From a virus, in IMG/VR virus record IMGVR_UViG_3300025879_001526, positions 1 through 30,364 of that record: a stretch of DNA of 30,364 nucleotides. The stretch is one strand, 5' to 3'. A program made the translations under genes and the position numbers. The notes under the pieces are model-generated. The model did not search any database. It was not told the origin of the DNA and worked only from the letters and a program-made list of their open reading frames with translations. Of this stretch, positions 1 through 9,404 are shown in pieces (the first letter of the stretch is position 1; every line of letters starts with the position of its first letter).

Positions 1-723
1 TGCTTCGTTTTCAGTACCTAAGTTAAGTGAACCACTTACTACTTTAAATACTCTACCAGCTTTACCTAATGTATCTCCGAATTTCTTACCACTATCATCG
101 ATGAAAGTGAAAGTTCCGTTTGCACCAGTTAAAGTTATTGACCAGTTACCCGGATCCATTTTCTCTCTATATCTAGCTCTATTTAATGTGATAGCGTAAA
201 TTGAGTTTGAATCCTCAGCTACACCACTTCCATTTTCAAATGAGAATTTATTATCAGTTGGGTCTAATAGAATTGAACGATATTGTGCGTAAGTTGCTTT
301 AGAAGCAAGTAGTGCATCATCAGAAGTTTCCAATGTTACAGAACCACTACCATCAACGTGTCCATATGCTACACCAAATTGTACAACAGCCGAAGAATCG
401 GTTTGTGGGTTTGTACTAAATACATTGTAGTAGTATTCACCACTTGTAGTTTCTACTTCTGCTGAAGATGTATATAACGTTGCTAATGAACCCACATCAC
501 CAGTCCATAATCCAGTTGTTACTACTTCTATTTTAGCGTTTACTTTATCAAACTCACCGAATCTTTTATAGATTCCGGTAGTTACTCCAGCACTTGCTTG
601 TAATTGTTGTCCAGCAGGCAATGCTGCGTTCAATAGGGATACTATATCATTGGTATCAATTACTCCATTTGCTGCTAATCCAGCAATTTGTGCTGCTATG
701 TTTGGGTCGTTTATTAGTGCCAT
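1..723 (-). CDS. Virion structural protein, 3' end outside window
   Basis: The ATG is at 723 and the frame stays open for 241 codons to the left edge, so the C-terminus is missing. The product begins MALINDPNIAAQIAGLAANG and contains a segment reading SGEYYYNVFSTNPQ followed by VAYGHVDGSGS. I associate that pattern with virion structural proteins of marine T4-like phages, from memory only. It has no signal peptide or membrane segment and is rich in Ser, Thr, Gly and Val, as expected of a beta-rich tail or neck protein. It lies 13 nt downstream of another virion gene, at the end of the tail operon visible here. The precise role (neck, collar, fibre or baseplate) cannot be read. Confidence 0.6.
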   Translation of the reverse strand, partial: MALINDPNIAAQIAGLAANGVIDTNDIVSLLNAALPAGQQLQASAGVTTGIYKRFGEFDKVNAKIEVVTTGLWTGDVGSLATLYTSSAEVETTSGEYYYNVFSTNPQTDSSAVVQFGVAYGHVDGSGSVTLETSDDALLASKATYAQYRSILLDPTDNKFSFENGSGVAEDSNSIYAITLNRARYREKMDPGNWSITLTGANGTFTFIDDSGKKFGDTLGKAGRVFKVVSGSLNLGTENEA

Positions 724-736
724 ATCTTATTTCCTT

Positions 737-1360
737 TTATGCTTTGTATGTTACAGTTACAGGAATAGTTTGCGAACCACCCGTTTCGTTACCATATATT
801 GTAATGGTTGTTGAGATTGTAGTAGTTAGTGATGGATTCGGCGTAAATGCGAATGATAAACCACTAAGTACTTGTGCGGTAGTTGTAATTTCCTCCCCTA
901 AGAATACAGGAACAGTTCCACTAGCCGTTGCACCTTGCGTTACCGCTAATGTACCAGCTCTTTGGTCTGCTAATACCACCGTATATCCTGCAGCACCATT
1001 CCCAGCGGGAGATGTTGTTGGAGACATTGCAACCTGACCTTCGTTTTGATAAACTCCGATTGATGCAATACCCAATGATACGATTGGAATTTGTGTTGTA
1101 CCTTTTGGTAATGTAACTAATTTATATTTCAATACCTGTGTTTCATCAGGACTAGCCTCAAGAATTGGAATTGAAATTATTGCCGAATCGTAATAAGCAC
1201 TTCCCTTTGGATGTGCTGGTTCGTACAATGTGTAATCAATCTCATCATCACCCAATGCGAATTTGGAAATGTTCAAAGACTGACCTGATGCTAATTTCTG
1301 TCTACCTTTTTTGGTGAGAATCGCATCGACTGTAATTGATGTGTTATTTAAATATCCCAT
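737..1360 (-). CDS. Virion structural protein (207 aa)
   Basis: The product begins MGYLNNTSITVDAILTKKGR, followed by a segment with FALGDDEIDY. I recognise this N-terminus as a recurrent virion protein of marine T4-like phages, without an assigned T4 equivalent. The N-terminal ~100 residues look globular. The C-terminal half is Thr/Ser/Val-rich and beta-like, ending with a segment resembling an Ig-type strand pattern (TISTTITIYGNETGG). The ATG is preceded by an AT-rich leader without a Shine-Dalgarno sequence and by an ATATTTATT element at 1389-1397, so it may have its own late promoter. It sits between the 1513-residue baseplate protein and the partial structural gene, which supports a tail role. 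Confidence 0.6.
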   Translation of the reverse strand: MGYLNNTSITVDAILTKKGRQKLASGQSLNISKFALGDDEIDYTLYEPAHPKGSAYYDSAIISIPILEASPDETQVLKYKLVTLPKGTTQIPIVSLGIASIGVYQNEGQVAMSPTTSPAGNGAAGYTVVLADQRAGTLAVTQGATASGTVPVFLGEEITTTAQVLSGLSFAFTPNPSLTTTISTTITIYGNETGGSQTIPVTVTYKA

Positions 1361-1388
1361 AATTTTTTGTTATCCCTTTTGATATACT

Positions 1389-1397
1389 AATAAATAT
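1389..1397 (-). promoter_or_regulatory. Candidate late promoter element ATATTTATT
   Basis: The minus strand reads ATATTTATT about 30 nt upstream of the ATG at 1360. It belongs to a family of ATATTTAT(A) elements found upstream of virion and other genes in this window. Function is inferred from recurrence and position only. Confidence 0.4.
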
Positions 1398-1415
1398 AAC
1401 ATTTTTTAAATTTAA

Positions 1416-4400
1416 TTAATTAACTTCAAGTATCGGTTCGCCTGAACCTCTACCAGTATCTGCAACTCTAAGAACATTAGGATTAGTTGTAAATGTTTCT
1501 ACTGGAGATAATCCATCTGGTGTTGTTGCCGCTGTTTGTTTGGAACCTTCAAAGAATGAATACTCCAATCCTTTATTTAAGTTGTTAGATGTTCTATAAT
1601 GAGATGGGAAATATCCATTTAATGGAGTTACCTCTACAATATTGTTTCCAACAACAGGATCATTTGAACCAAATGGTAATTTGGTTATTTTATACCTATA
1701 ATTAGTTATTTCTTGAATTTCGTATTTAACTTGTTCATTATTTGATGTTGCTGGCCATCCTTCGGTTTGAACTTTAACCTTTTCAACATATGATTCTTTT
1801 ATTTTATATATTTGTTGTCTTGATGATGTTATATTACCAAATATATCTAATTTAGTAACAATACCTACTCCATCTTCAGCATATAATCCAAATCCACCCA
1901 CATCTAAACTATCGTTATCCATTCCAATTTGTTTTGTAGCGAATATATCTTCAGTTGTTGCTTCAATTAATGCTTCACCAGTTGTTGCTTCAATTTCAGC
2001 ATTATACATCAATGGAGTTCCGATTAAATTAATATCATCCTCAACTTCAATTGATGAATTATATGTAGGATAGCTTGTTGTGAAATCAATAGAATCCTCA
2101 ACATCTATACTAACATCATAGTTATTGTATTCAAATCCAAACTGAACATCTTGATTGGTATCTAATGTTGCAAGATATTGGTCAGCTGATGATTCAATTG
2201 TTATATCGGTACCAGCATCAATTATAGTATCATAATCACCTCTCTCGGATGTTGGTTTGTTCCATTTAACTTTACTTCGTTCCAATAAATGAGGTTCTAT
2301 CAATAAACCTTTAGAAACTTTAGCTCTAGCAGGTGCTAAATCAGTAAGTACATCAAACAATGATTTATCAATCTGTCTTACCAAATTAATATACTCATAA
2401 ATATTTCTATCCAATCGTTCGAAATAGTAATTTCTTACATCTTTCAAAGAAGTATATTCATCATTATATTCATCATCAGGTGCCCCAATATAATCATCTA
2501 TATTGAATGAACCAAACGATTTTAAGATATCCATATTCAACTCCTTAACAGGTGAAAAGAATAATCCCAAACGAGATGAATCAATTGGTGCTCTATCAAA
2601 TGCCTTCTTAGTAGCTCTAACTTTGTGAGATAAATCACCAACTAAAGTTTGCTCTTCAATTCTAATCTTATCTGAAGAATTGAATCCTAACGATGGTACT
2701 TTAGCCGTTACAGTTCTATCATATGTAGTGTATTGGTATGGGTAAACACTAGCTGATGGGAATCCAACCGCTGTACCTACGCTTACACCATATTTATCAG
2801 ATACTGCTACATTGATAATTTCATTATCATTAGTCCTATCTTTCGGATATTCAAAATCTAATCTAAATACCAAATCTTCCGTAGATGATGTATATGAATT
2901 TCCGTTTGTTGCATCAGGTAATAATGTATGTGTTTCAATTACACTTTCATCTAATGGTTTAGTCCATAATCTAAATTCATCAATAGAACCAGTCATCTCA
3001 TAACCAATTTGAATACCAACTAAACTACCAGTATCCCAACTCGTTTCACCAGAAATTGTTAAAGTATCGGATTGAATATCAGTTCTAATTCGATTACCCA
3101 CAGCTTCTTTAGCAAATAATTGGAAAGTATTGTTTGTTTCAGATTGAGTTCTATTTATTACAATATGAGTGTACTCTTCATTAAAAATGTTAAACTCATT
3201 AGTTGATAATTCATAAACTTGTTGTGTGATACTACCACTAAGATGTAGTGAAAGATATCCATATGAACCAGTTGTTTGAGTTACAGATAATCTCCAATAT
3301 TCAGCATCCGTACCAGTAAATTCACCAAATACTCTAGCTATATTATAATCACCAGGCTCTAATAAGTTTACTCTTAATTCAACTGAATTTGGTGTAGTTG
3401 TTTCACCATTTGGTACTTTCCAAGTAGTTTCAACATACTCACCATTATTTGTAAAATTAATGGCCGCTGTTCTATCATCAAATGTAAAGAATTGTGTACC
3501 ACTTTCCGTTGGGTCGGTTGGTCCACCAAACTCCATAATAGTTAATAGAGATTGAGGTACACCATAACAAGCCATTGCAGCTTTTAACGAACGTGATGTT
3601 CCTTTATGTTTTAACAAATATGGTAGGTTATTGAGAATTCTTCTCCAAACTTCTTCGTTTGCAGATTTTAAACTTCTATCATATTTTTGAGTTCCATCTT
3701 TGTATTGTCCGAATGCATATTCCCATAGGTATTGAGAATCAAATGCCTTCTTACCTTCCCAACCCATTGATTCCAATAAATGATAAACTAAATCATTTGA
3801 GAATCCAGTTGTTGAATGTTGATTGAGGTTTTTAATTTGTGAAAGAGAATTAGTATATGACCAAAGAGTATCAAAGTGCTGTCCAATCATATCTAAGAAC
3901 AACATAAACTCTTCGTTCTGATAATCCTCTTTTATGTATTCTGGTAAATTGTTTACTAAATAATCTACGTTATCTCTATCAAATGTATTACCATATGTAA
4001 TGGATGTATTATACCAACTTAATACCGTAGATGAACTTGATGTATCTAAGATTCCATTTGTTTTTGGATATGCCGAATCATCATTTGATTCATATAGATA
4101 TTTTTCAAATCCATCAAAAGTTTGAATTACACCATTAATTTTATCTAATACCTTTTCAGCTTGAATTCTAGTCTCAGTTGTAAAGTTAGGAACTTCACCT
4201 ATTATTGAGAATCCTTCATATGTACTACCTTCCGCAATTAATTCAAATCCTTCTTCAGTAGTTATCGTACCTAATATAACATCAAAACCAGTTAAATCTT
4301 CGTAAGTTGTTTCATATGTTTCTAATAATTGTACTTTGTAATAGAAATTTTTAATTCTTTCTTCAGCAGAACCAAAGTGTACAAAATTTTCAAATAGGAA

Positions 4401-5957
4401 AACTTCCCCAGTAGAACCAGATGAATACTGAATATTTAGATTTTCAGTATCAATACCAATTCCATTTGTATATTTGTTTATTAATGCATTTGATGTTTCA
4501 GAACCACTTCCTAATAAATCATCATATATTTGGTATCCGATTCCGTTATCGGGCTCTAATTGAAAATTAGCTCCCTTTAATGGTGGACAGTAATCTACAC
4601 TATCACCAACTAAAGTAATAGTTTCAATTATCGGTTCGGCTTGTATTTTAGATATCCAAGTTTGTTGGTTTGGTTGAATCGATGTTGGTAATGGTTCGTA
4701 TAATTTAAGAATTAACGATGTATCCGCAAATTCACCATCATCTTTTAACCCAAGCCATGTGGTTACAATCTTATTATCACCATTACCTAAATGTAATAAG
4801 TGAGTAAGTAACTTACCAGTATCAAATACATCAAAATTAAACTGAGCTGTGAATCCTTCAACAATTCTATTAACCGCTACTGAACGTGGGATTGTGTTAT
4901 CCCCCTTATCAAATAAAACAGTAAATCGTTCAGTCTTACCAATTACGGGTTCTCTACCAGACATATTGTAAGGAACCATAGATATACTGATTCTAATTTT
5001 ATCAGTTTCATCTGTTATGGTACTTTTACCGATATACTTATCAATAATATCCTCAACGTTTAATACAACACTACCTCTTGGTCCTTCCTGAATGTACTCT
5101 TTGGAATTTCCAATATAAATTCTAACAAATGTTGTATTTATAGAATTCCAACTAAAATCAAAATCAACATCTAAACCTTTAAAATCCGCACCTCTTACTT
5201 CAACAGGATATTCAATTTCTCTAATATCAGGAACAGGTACAAAAATATCATCAACAACATTAATAACAAATGAAATTGAGTTTTTAAATACATCAACTAC
5301 TTCTTCACTAATATTGTTACTTACTATTTCAGTTTTTATAGTACTCCCACCATCAGTTCTAATTACTTTTGGTGGACGTGGTGGTGGTGGCGATGGTGGT
5401 AATATTTTTATTGGTTGTAAATCTTTTGGTTTGACAAATGTATCCTTAGTAATTGGAGTATCAATTATATCAGGTGGTGTAATTATAGGACGTGTGGGTA
5501 GGTTAGGTGCTATTGCATCCAACACCGCAGCTCTAGTTTGGTCTGTAAAGTTTATTGTTGGTATTGTACCAACATTAGGACCCATACCAAATGATGGGCC
5601 GGAGATTGTTCTTGGGTCTAACCAATCTTTTGGTAAATCAGCTATTTTACCCAAATCAATACTATAATTAGGTAATCCAATTCCGCCTCCTAAATTACCA
5701 ATAGACATTGAACTACCGGGAACATCCATTATTAAATTAGATGATTTGGTTGGTACTGGTGGACGTGTTGTAATTAATGACGGTAAATTAGGTATTTTTA
5801 TATTACTAAAATCCGGTTGTTTATTGTTAAATAATTCATCTAATGTGTACCAACCAGCTGGCTTACCATCAGATGTACCTGTACTCCAAAAGTATTTAGT
5901 TCCATCCGTATCGGTGAAAATAGCTCCCTGTTTACCTGTGTTAGTTGGTCTTGCCAT
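1416..5957 (-). CDS. Giant baseplate/tail protein, gp7/tail-protein-I-like with LamG-like domain
   Basis: This 1513-residue protein is the largest in the window. Residues about 8-45 carry a small Gly/Trp module shared with two other virion proteins here. Residues about 180-200 are proline-rich. Residues about 660-810 contain DYLVNNLPEYIKEDYQ and later RRILNNLPYLLKHKGTSRSL, a pattern like the phage tail protein I/gp7 baseplate family, where a short globular unit is followed by a K-G-T-x-x-x-L helix. Residues about 840-1012 look like a concanavalin/LamG carbohydrate-binding domain ending in SIDEFRLWTKPLDESVI. Residues about 1265-1340 hold short degenerate repeats. Its ATG overlaps the stop of the upstream gene by one base (TAATG), implying coupled translation. 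The gp7 assignment rests on fold pattern and position after gp25 and gp6. It could instead be a fibre-attachment baseplate protein. Confidence 0.6.
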   Translation of the reverse strand: MARPTNTGKQGAIFTDTDGTKYFWSTGTSDGKPAGWYTLDELFNNKQPDFSNIKIPNLPSLITTRPPVPTKSSNLIMDVPGSSMSIGNLGGGIGLPNYSIDLGKIADLPKDWLDPRTISGPSFGMGPNVGTIPTINFTDQTRAAVLDAIAPNLPTRPIITPPDIIDTPITKDTFVKPKDLQPIKILPPSPPPPRPPKVIRTDGGSTIKTEIVSNNISEEVVDVFKNSISFVINVVDDIFVPVPDIREIEYPVEVRGADFKGLDVDFDFSWNSINTTFVRIYIGNSKEYIQEGPRGSVVLNVEDIIDKYIGKSTITDETDKIRISISMVPYNMSGREPVIGKTERFTVLFDKGDNTIPRSVAVNRIVEGFTAQFNFDVFDTGKLLTHLLHLGNGDNKIVTTWLGLKDDGEFADTSLILKLYEPLPTSIQPNQQTWISKIQAEPIIETITLVGDSVDYCPPLKGANFQLEPDNGIGYQIYDDLLGSGSETSNALINKYTNGIGIDTENLNIQYSSGSTGEVFLFENFVHFGSAEERIKNFYYKVQLLETYETTYEDLTGFDVILGTITTEEGFELIAEGSTYEGFSIIGEVPNFTTETRIQAEKVLDKINGVIQTFDGFEKYLYESNDDSAYPKTNGILDTSSSSTVLSWYNTSITYGNTFDRDNVDYLVNNLPEYIKEDYQNEEFMLFLDMIGQHFDTLWSYTNSLSQIKNLNQHSTTGFSNDLVYHLLESMGWEGKKAFDSQYLWEYAFGQYKDGTQKYDRSLKSANEEVWRRILNNLPYLLKHKGTSRSLKAAMACYGVPQSLLTIMEFGGPTDPTESGTQFFTFDDRTAAINFTNNGEYVETTWKVPNGETTTPNSVELRVNLLEPGDYNIARVFGEFTGTDAEYWRLSVTQTTGSYGYLSLHLSGSITQQVYELSTNEFNIFNEEYTHIVINRTQSETNNTFQLFAKEAVGNRIRTDIQSDTLTISGETSWDTGSLVGIQIGYEMTGSIDEFRLWTKPLDESVIETHTLLPDATNGNSYTSSTEDLVFRLDFEYPKDRTNDNEIINVAVSDKYGVSVGTAVGFPSASVYPYQYTTYDRTVTAKVPSLGFNSSDKIRIEEQTLVGDLSHKVRATKKAFDRAPIDSSRLGLFFSPVKELNMDILKSFGSFNIDDYIGAPDDEYNDEYTSLKDVRNYYFERLDRNIYEYINLVRQIDKSLFDVLTDLAPARAKVSKGLLIEPHLLERSKVKWNKPTSERGDYDTIIDAGTDITIESSADQYLATLDTNQDVQFGFEYNNYDVSIDVEDSIDFTTSYPTYNSSIEVEDDINLIGTPLMYNAEIEATTGEALIEATTEDIFATKQIGMDNDSLDVGGFGLYAEDGVGIVTKLDIFGNITSSRQQIYKIKESYVEKVKVQTEGWPATSNNEQVKYEIQEITNYRYKITKLPFGSNDPVVGNNIVEVTPLNGYFPSHYRTSNNLNKGLEYSFFEGSKQTAATTPDGLSPVETFTTNPNVLRVADTGRGSGEPILEVN

Positions 5958-7876
5958 TATAATTGTCTTCTATTAGTATTAGTATTACTTTCTGGTTTGA
6001 TATCTCTTGTAGAACCCCCACCAGCTTGTTGATTTAATAACCTAGCTCTTGCCGCAAGTTGTTCATTTGCGGTGTAATTACCTCTACCTGTTTCAATTGG
6101 TGTATTAATACTAGGGTCCTCTATTGGTACAACTCTAGAACCAGGGAGTCTTCCAGCTGGTATTGATAAATCACCAGTACCATTTACTAAGAAAGCTCCA
6201 GGATTTAATATTCGGGCATTTGTTTGGGTGTTTGCAATCTGAGCTACACCATTTATGTTTTCCATTCTCACTTCATCATCAAACCCAATACCTCTAACAT
6301 TTATATCTCGTTGGTCAGTAAAGATATTAGGAGTTCTTGTTGTGTTTAACCCACGTTCTATTGACTGGAGGAAATTTTCTTCAGGTAAAAGACGTTTTAT
6401 TGGTATTATATCTGGTACCAAATCTGGTCTTGGTATTGGTGGTGGAACAACCGGTGGTTTAGGGTCTGAAATTATATTGGTTATAATTGGAACTGGTCTT
6501 GGAACTGGTACCGTAGTTACTCTTTCAACTGTTCTTGTTGTTTTTCCAGTTCTAATTTCGGTTATCGTATCATCCAACTCATCTAATGAATATGGGATAA
6601 TTTTAATATCATATCTACCAATATTTGCAAATGCCTTATGAGGTATTACAATACCAACCACTTCACCATTTCCCAAATTGTTAAACTCAAATGATTCAGT
6701 TCCAACAAATACAGTAACCGATTTAACAGCATCATTCTTTTTAAATGCAATTGGAATACCAGTATTTGAATTTATATTATGCGTTCTTGTCGATGAATCT
6801 AATAATTGAATCTTAGGTTCAGGTCCAAGTGGGGTTGGTGTTATCTTAGGTGGTGGTGGTGTTGGTGGTGTAAATATATCAGGTGGAGGTGGTGGGGGGG
6901 ATGGTGGTCTTACCAATACTCTTTCAACTTCAATATCAACGACTAAATTTGCTTTATCAAATACCGTATTAAATGTTAACGATTGTTGAGGTCTAGCTGT
7001 TATTGTTGTTGGTTTTTTACCTGGTTCAGTTTGTGTTATACTTTTTATAAGATAGCTTGAAGAAGGTCTAATATCAAATTTAGTAGTACTAACATCTGTA
7101 TAAACATTCTTACCTTTTACTATCTTAACATTAACAATTCCATTTTTTGTTGCAACAACACTACCATTAGTACCACTAATATTTACAATAAGAGTATTTA
7201 ATATTGGTGTAGGTGGCGTTGGAGTTGTTTCTATTTTATTCTTTATTAATTCAAAATCTAAAACAGATAAATTACCATTTGTACCAGTATAATTAACAAT
7301 TTGACCATTTACATATTTTTTTACAACTAACCTACGCAAGTTTGCACCTAATCTTTGCTGATATGAATCACCATTATTAATTCGTACTTCATTGAATGTA
7401 TCTATACCAGATACATTTTGGTTTGATATAATATATTCAACATTATTAGAGTAACCATCTTTTTGAACACGTATTCTTATATCACCAGTTTTTTGAATAT
7501 CAGATGGTGTATAATTTAAAGTAGATGATGTAGTTACTACATCGTTAACATATGTAGTTACTCCCTTTACATTTGTTTTTATAATATATGAATAATTTGT
7601 AAATGGAATATCATCACCTTGTATGGTTTTAGGAATAGTTACTCCAACTGGTGCATTGTATGCCCCTCCAACGAATTCTCCACTGGGTAATTTTTCCCTT
7701 ACATTTGGATTTGCCGTACCAAAATTCCCAGAAAGTGCCTCATATGCAGCTCCACCACTTATCTCCCATCTATTTTGATTAGGCTTCCAAGTAAAGCGTG
7801 TACCTCCGATATCCACTGTCTCAAATGAATAGTTACCTTTTCTACCTACGGGTGAATATGTGTTTTCAAGTTCCAT
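5957..7876 (-). CDS. Proline-rich baseplate/tail structural protein (639 aa)
   Basis: No family is recognised with certainty. Residues about 10-45 read GRKGNYSFETVDIGGTRFTW and then W, the small module also found at the N-terminus of the 1513-residue protein and the C-terminus of the protein at 28693-29835. Residues about 60-300 look beta-rich. Residues about 324-352 contain a six-proline run and further PPTPPPP tracts, and a second Pro-rich stretch lies near 450-495. The C-terminus is Asn/Arg/Gln-rich and probably disordered. Its stop overlaps the downstream ATG, and only 9 nt separate it from the upstream gene, so it is an integral member of the tail operon. The proline tracts suggest extended linkers in the baseplate or fibre network. 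Confidence 0.55.
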   Translation of the reverse strand: MELENTYSPVGRKGNYSFETVDIGGTRFTWKPNQNRWEISGGAAYEALSGNFGTANPNVREKLPSGEFVGGAYNAPVGVTIPKTIQGDDIPFTNYSYIIKTNVKGVTTYVNDVVTTSSTLNYTPSDIQKTGDIRIRVQKDGYSNNVEYIISNQNVSGIDTFNEVRINNGDSYQQRLGANLRRLVVKKYVNGQIVNYTGTNGNLSVLDFELIKNKIETTPTPPTPILNTLIVNISGTNGSVVATKNGIVNVKIVKGKNVYTDVSTTKFDIRPSSSYLIKSITQTEPGKKPTTITARPQQSLTFNTVFDKANLVVDIEVERVLVRPPSPPPPPPDIFTPPTPPPPKITPTPLGPEPKIQLLDSSTRTHNINSNTGIPIAFKKNDAVKSVTVFVGTESFEFNNLGNGEVVGIVIPHKAFANIGRYDIKIIPYSLDELDDTITEIRTGKTTRTVERVTTVPVPRPVPIITNIISDPKPPVVPPPIPRPDLVPDIIPIKRLLPEENFLQSIERGLNTTRTPNIFTDQRDINVRGIGFDDEVRMENINGVAQIANTQTNARILNPGAFLVNGTGDLSIPAGRLPGSRVVPIEDPSINTPIETGRGNYTANEQLAARARLLNQQAGGGSTRDIKPESNTNTNRRQL

Positions 7877-7885
7877 ATTGTATAA

Positions 7886-9403
7886 TTATAATAATCTTTC
7901 TTTCCTTGGTGGTTTTGGTCCCACTACTCTACCATTTTGTCTACTATCAGGTACAAGTGGGTCATATAAAACACTACCTCCACCCTTTGGTATTGGTTTT
8001 GGTTGGGGTTTAGGAGGTTGTACAATTATCGGCGTTGGCTTTGGCTTTGGACGTGGTAACGGTGGTAACGGTTCAGCTATCAATTGTGGTGGAGCTGGAC
8101 GTGGGAGTGGTTTAGGCTCTAATACTGGTTTACGTGGAATTGGTACTTCTCTAATTTCAGTACGTTCCGGTTCAATCGGTTTAGGTCTAGGCACAGGTGG
8201 TTTAGGCAATACTATTGGCTTTGGTGGCTTTGGTGGTGGTGGTGGTGGAATGAATGGAATTGGTGGTGGTGGTGGAGTTACCTTTGGTATAGGTGGTCTA
8301 GGTATTGTTTTGGGTGGTTTTGGTGGATTAGCTTTCACAAATACAGGAATAGGAACATCAATTGGAATTTCTTTTGTTATCTTAACTTCCAATTCAGTTA
8401 CCTCTAATAATTCTTGCTTAACTATTTTTCTTCGTACAATAGGTTCATCTGCCGCAATTTCTACATCACTTTGTTTTCTCTGCATTATCTCACCAACCTT
8501 ATCAAAACTATTATCCAAAACTTCATCATATTCAGTTTTACTTTGAATAGCTCTCATAGGTAAATAGAAATTAACGCAATCTACCAAAATTCTTTCAAAT
8601 AATAAACCTAATTGGTTTTGATTAATTTGTAAAATTGGTTTTGTTGATTTAGGTTTACCATAGTTTGGATTGGTAATACGAGATTCTCTATTCAAAAATT
8701 CATACTTAACAGCTTCTATAAATTTATTATACATTTTAGTTGTTAAAATATCAAATCCTTTAATTGAAAATTCTTTTACTAATCTATTATAAAATTTAGT
8801 TGAGTATGTAGTTTTAATATATGAATCAATTATGGATGATTTTATGTTTTCAACAAATTCAGGTATATTTTGAATTAAGTCCTCTCTAAAATCTGCACCA
8901 GAAAACATTATATTAAATCTCTTTAACAAATCAGTTTTATCCGATGTTTCGTTTCTGAGTGGTAATAATTTTACTTCAGTTCTGGATGGTGATATTTCTT
9001 TAATCCAAAGTTTTTCATATTTGTTTTCAAATCCAACTCGTTTATTCAATAAAGATATTTGTGTTTTAAAAATACCATTATCATATCCAGCTTCTCTTAA
9101 TAATCGTTCAACATCAATAAAATATTCAGATGGGAAATTAAATGATTGAAATAATGTTCCTTCAGGTATCATTATATAATCATTTATATTTTCAGTAGAT
9201 AATTGTATATATCTAACTAATTCACCACTATCACCTTGAGGTAATTGATTATCATTTACATCATAGATAATAAATTCAATAAAATCATTATCAGAAAATC
9301 CGAAAAATGATTGTAGGTTTCCTTGTTCGAAAATAGCTCTATCCTTTGAACTAATTCGATACCCCTTATTATCTACTATTTCTTTAAATGTCTTAATTGC
9401 CAT
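7886..9403 (-). CDS. Baseplate-associated structural protein with long proline-rich tail (505 aa)
   Basis: Residues 1-300 form an apparently globular, mixed alpha/beta region (MAIKTFKEIVDNKGYRISSK at the start) that I do not recognise. Residues about 355-475 are extremely proline-rich, with runs of five and six prolines and many PKP/PRP units, which should form a stiff polyproline-II rod. The last residues return to a basic tail (GPKPPRKERLL). Translation of such runs normally depends on elongation factor P. The corresponding DNA (about 7975-8340) is a skewed GGT/TGG-rich tract on the plus strand, strikingly unlike the rest of this AT-rich window. It lies 1 nt downstream of the coiled-coil protein gene and 9 nt upstream of another Pro-rich gene, within the baseplate block. 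Confidence 0.55.
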   Translation of the reverse strand: MAIKTFKEIVDNKGYRISSKDRAIFEQGNLQSFFGFSDNDFIEFIIYDVNDNQLPQGDSGELVRYIQLSTENINDYIMIPEGTLFQSFNFPSEYFIDVERLLREAGYDNGIFKTQISLLNKRVGFENKYEKLWIKEISPSRTEVKLLPLRNETSDKTDLLKRFNIMFSGADFREDLIQNIPEFVENIKSSIIDSYIKTTYSTKFYNRLVKEFSIKGFDILTTKMYNKFIEAVKYEFLNRESRITNPNYGKPKSTKPILQINQNQLGLLFERILVDCVNFYLPMRAIQSKTEYDEVLDNSFDKVGEIMQRKQSDVEIAADEPIVRRKIVKQELLEVTELEVKITKEIPIDVPIPVFVKANPPKPPKTIPRPPIPKVTPPPPPIPFIPPPPPPKPPKPIVLPKPPVPRPKPIEPERTEIREVPIPRKPVLEPKPLPRPAPPQLIAEPLPPLPRPKPKPTPIIVQPPKPQPKPIPKGGGSVLYDPLVPDSRQNGRVVGPKPPRKERLL

Positions 9404-9404
9404 T

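Noticed and set aside
594-1116. Two plus-strand frames antisense to the 207-residue virion protein
   Set aside because: They are shadow frames with hydrophobic low-complexity content. The minus-strand gene has recognisable virion features.
5314-8546. Plus-strand frames rich in Gly, such as the 228-codon frame at 7860-8546
   Set aside because: They are antisense to proline-rich coding regions. Poly-Pro codons read as poly-Gly/Gly-Thr on the other strand, and the minus frames continue a coherent tail operon.
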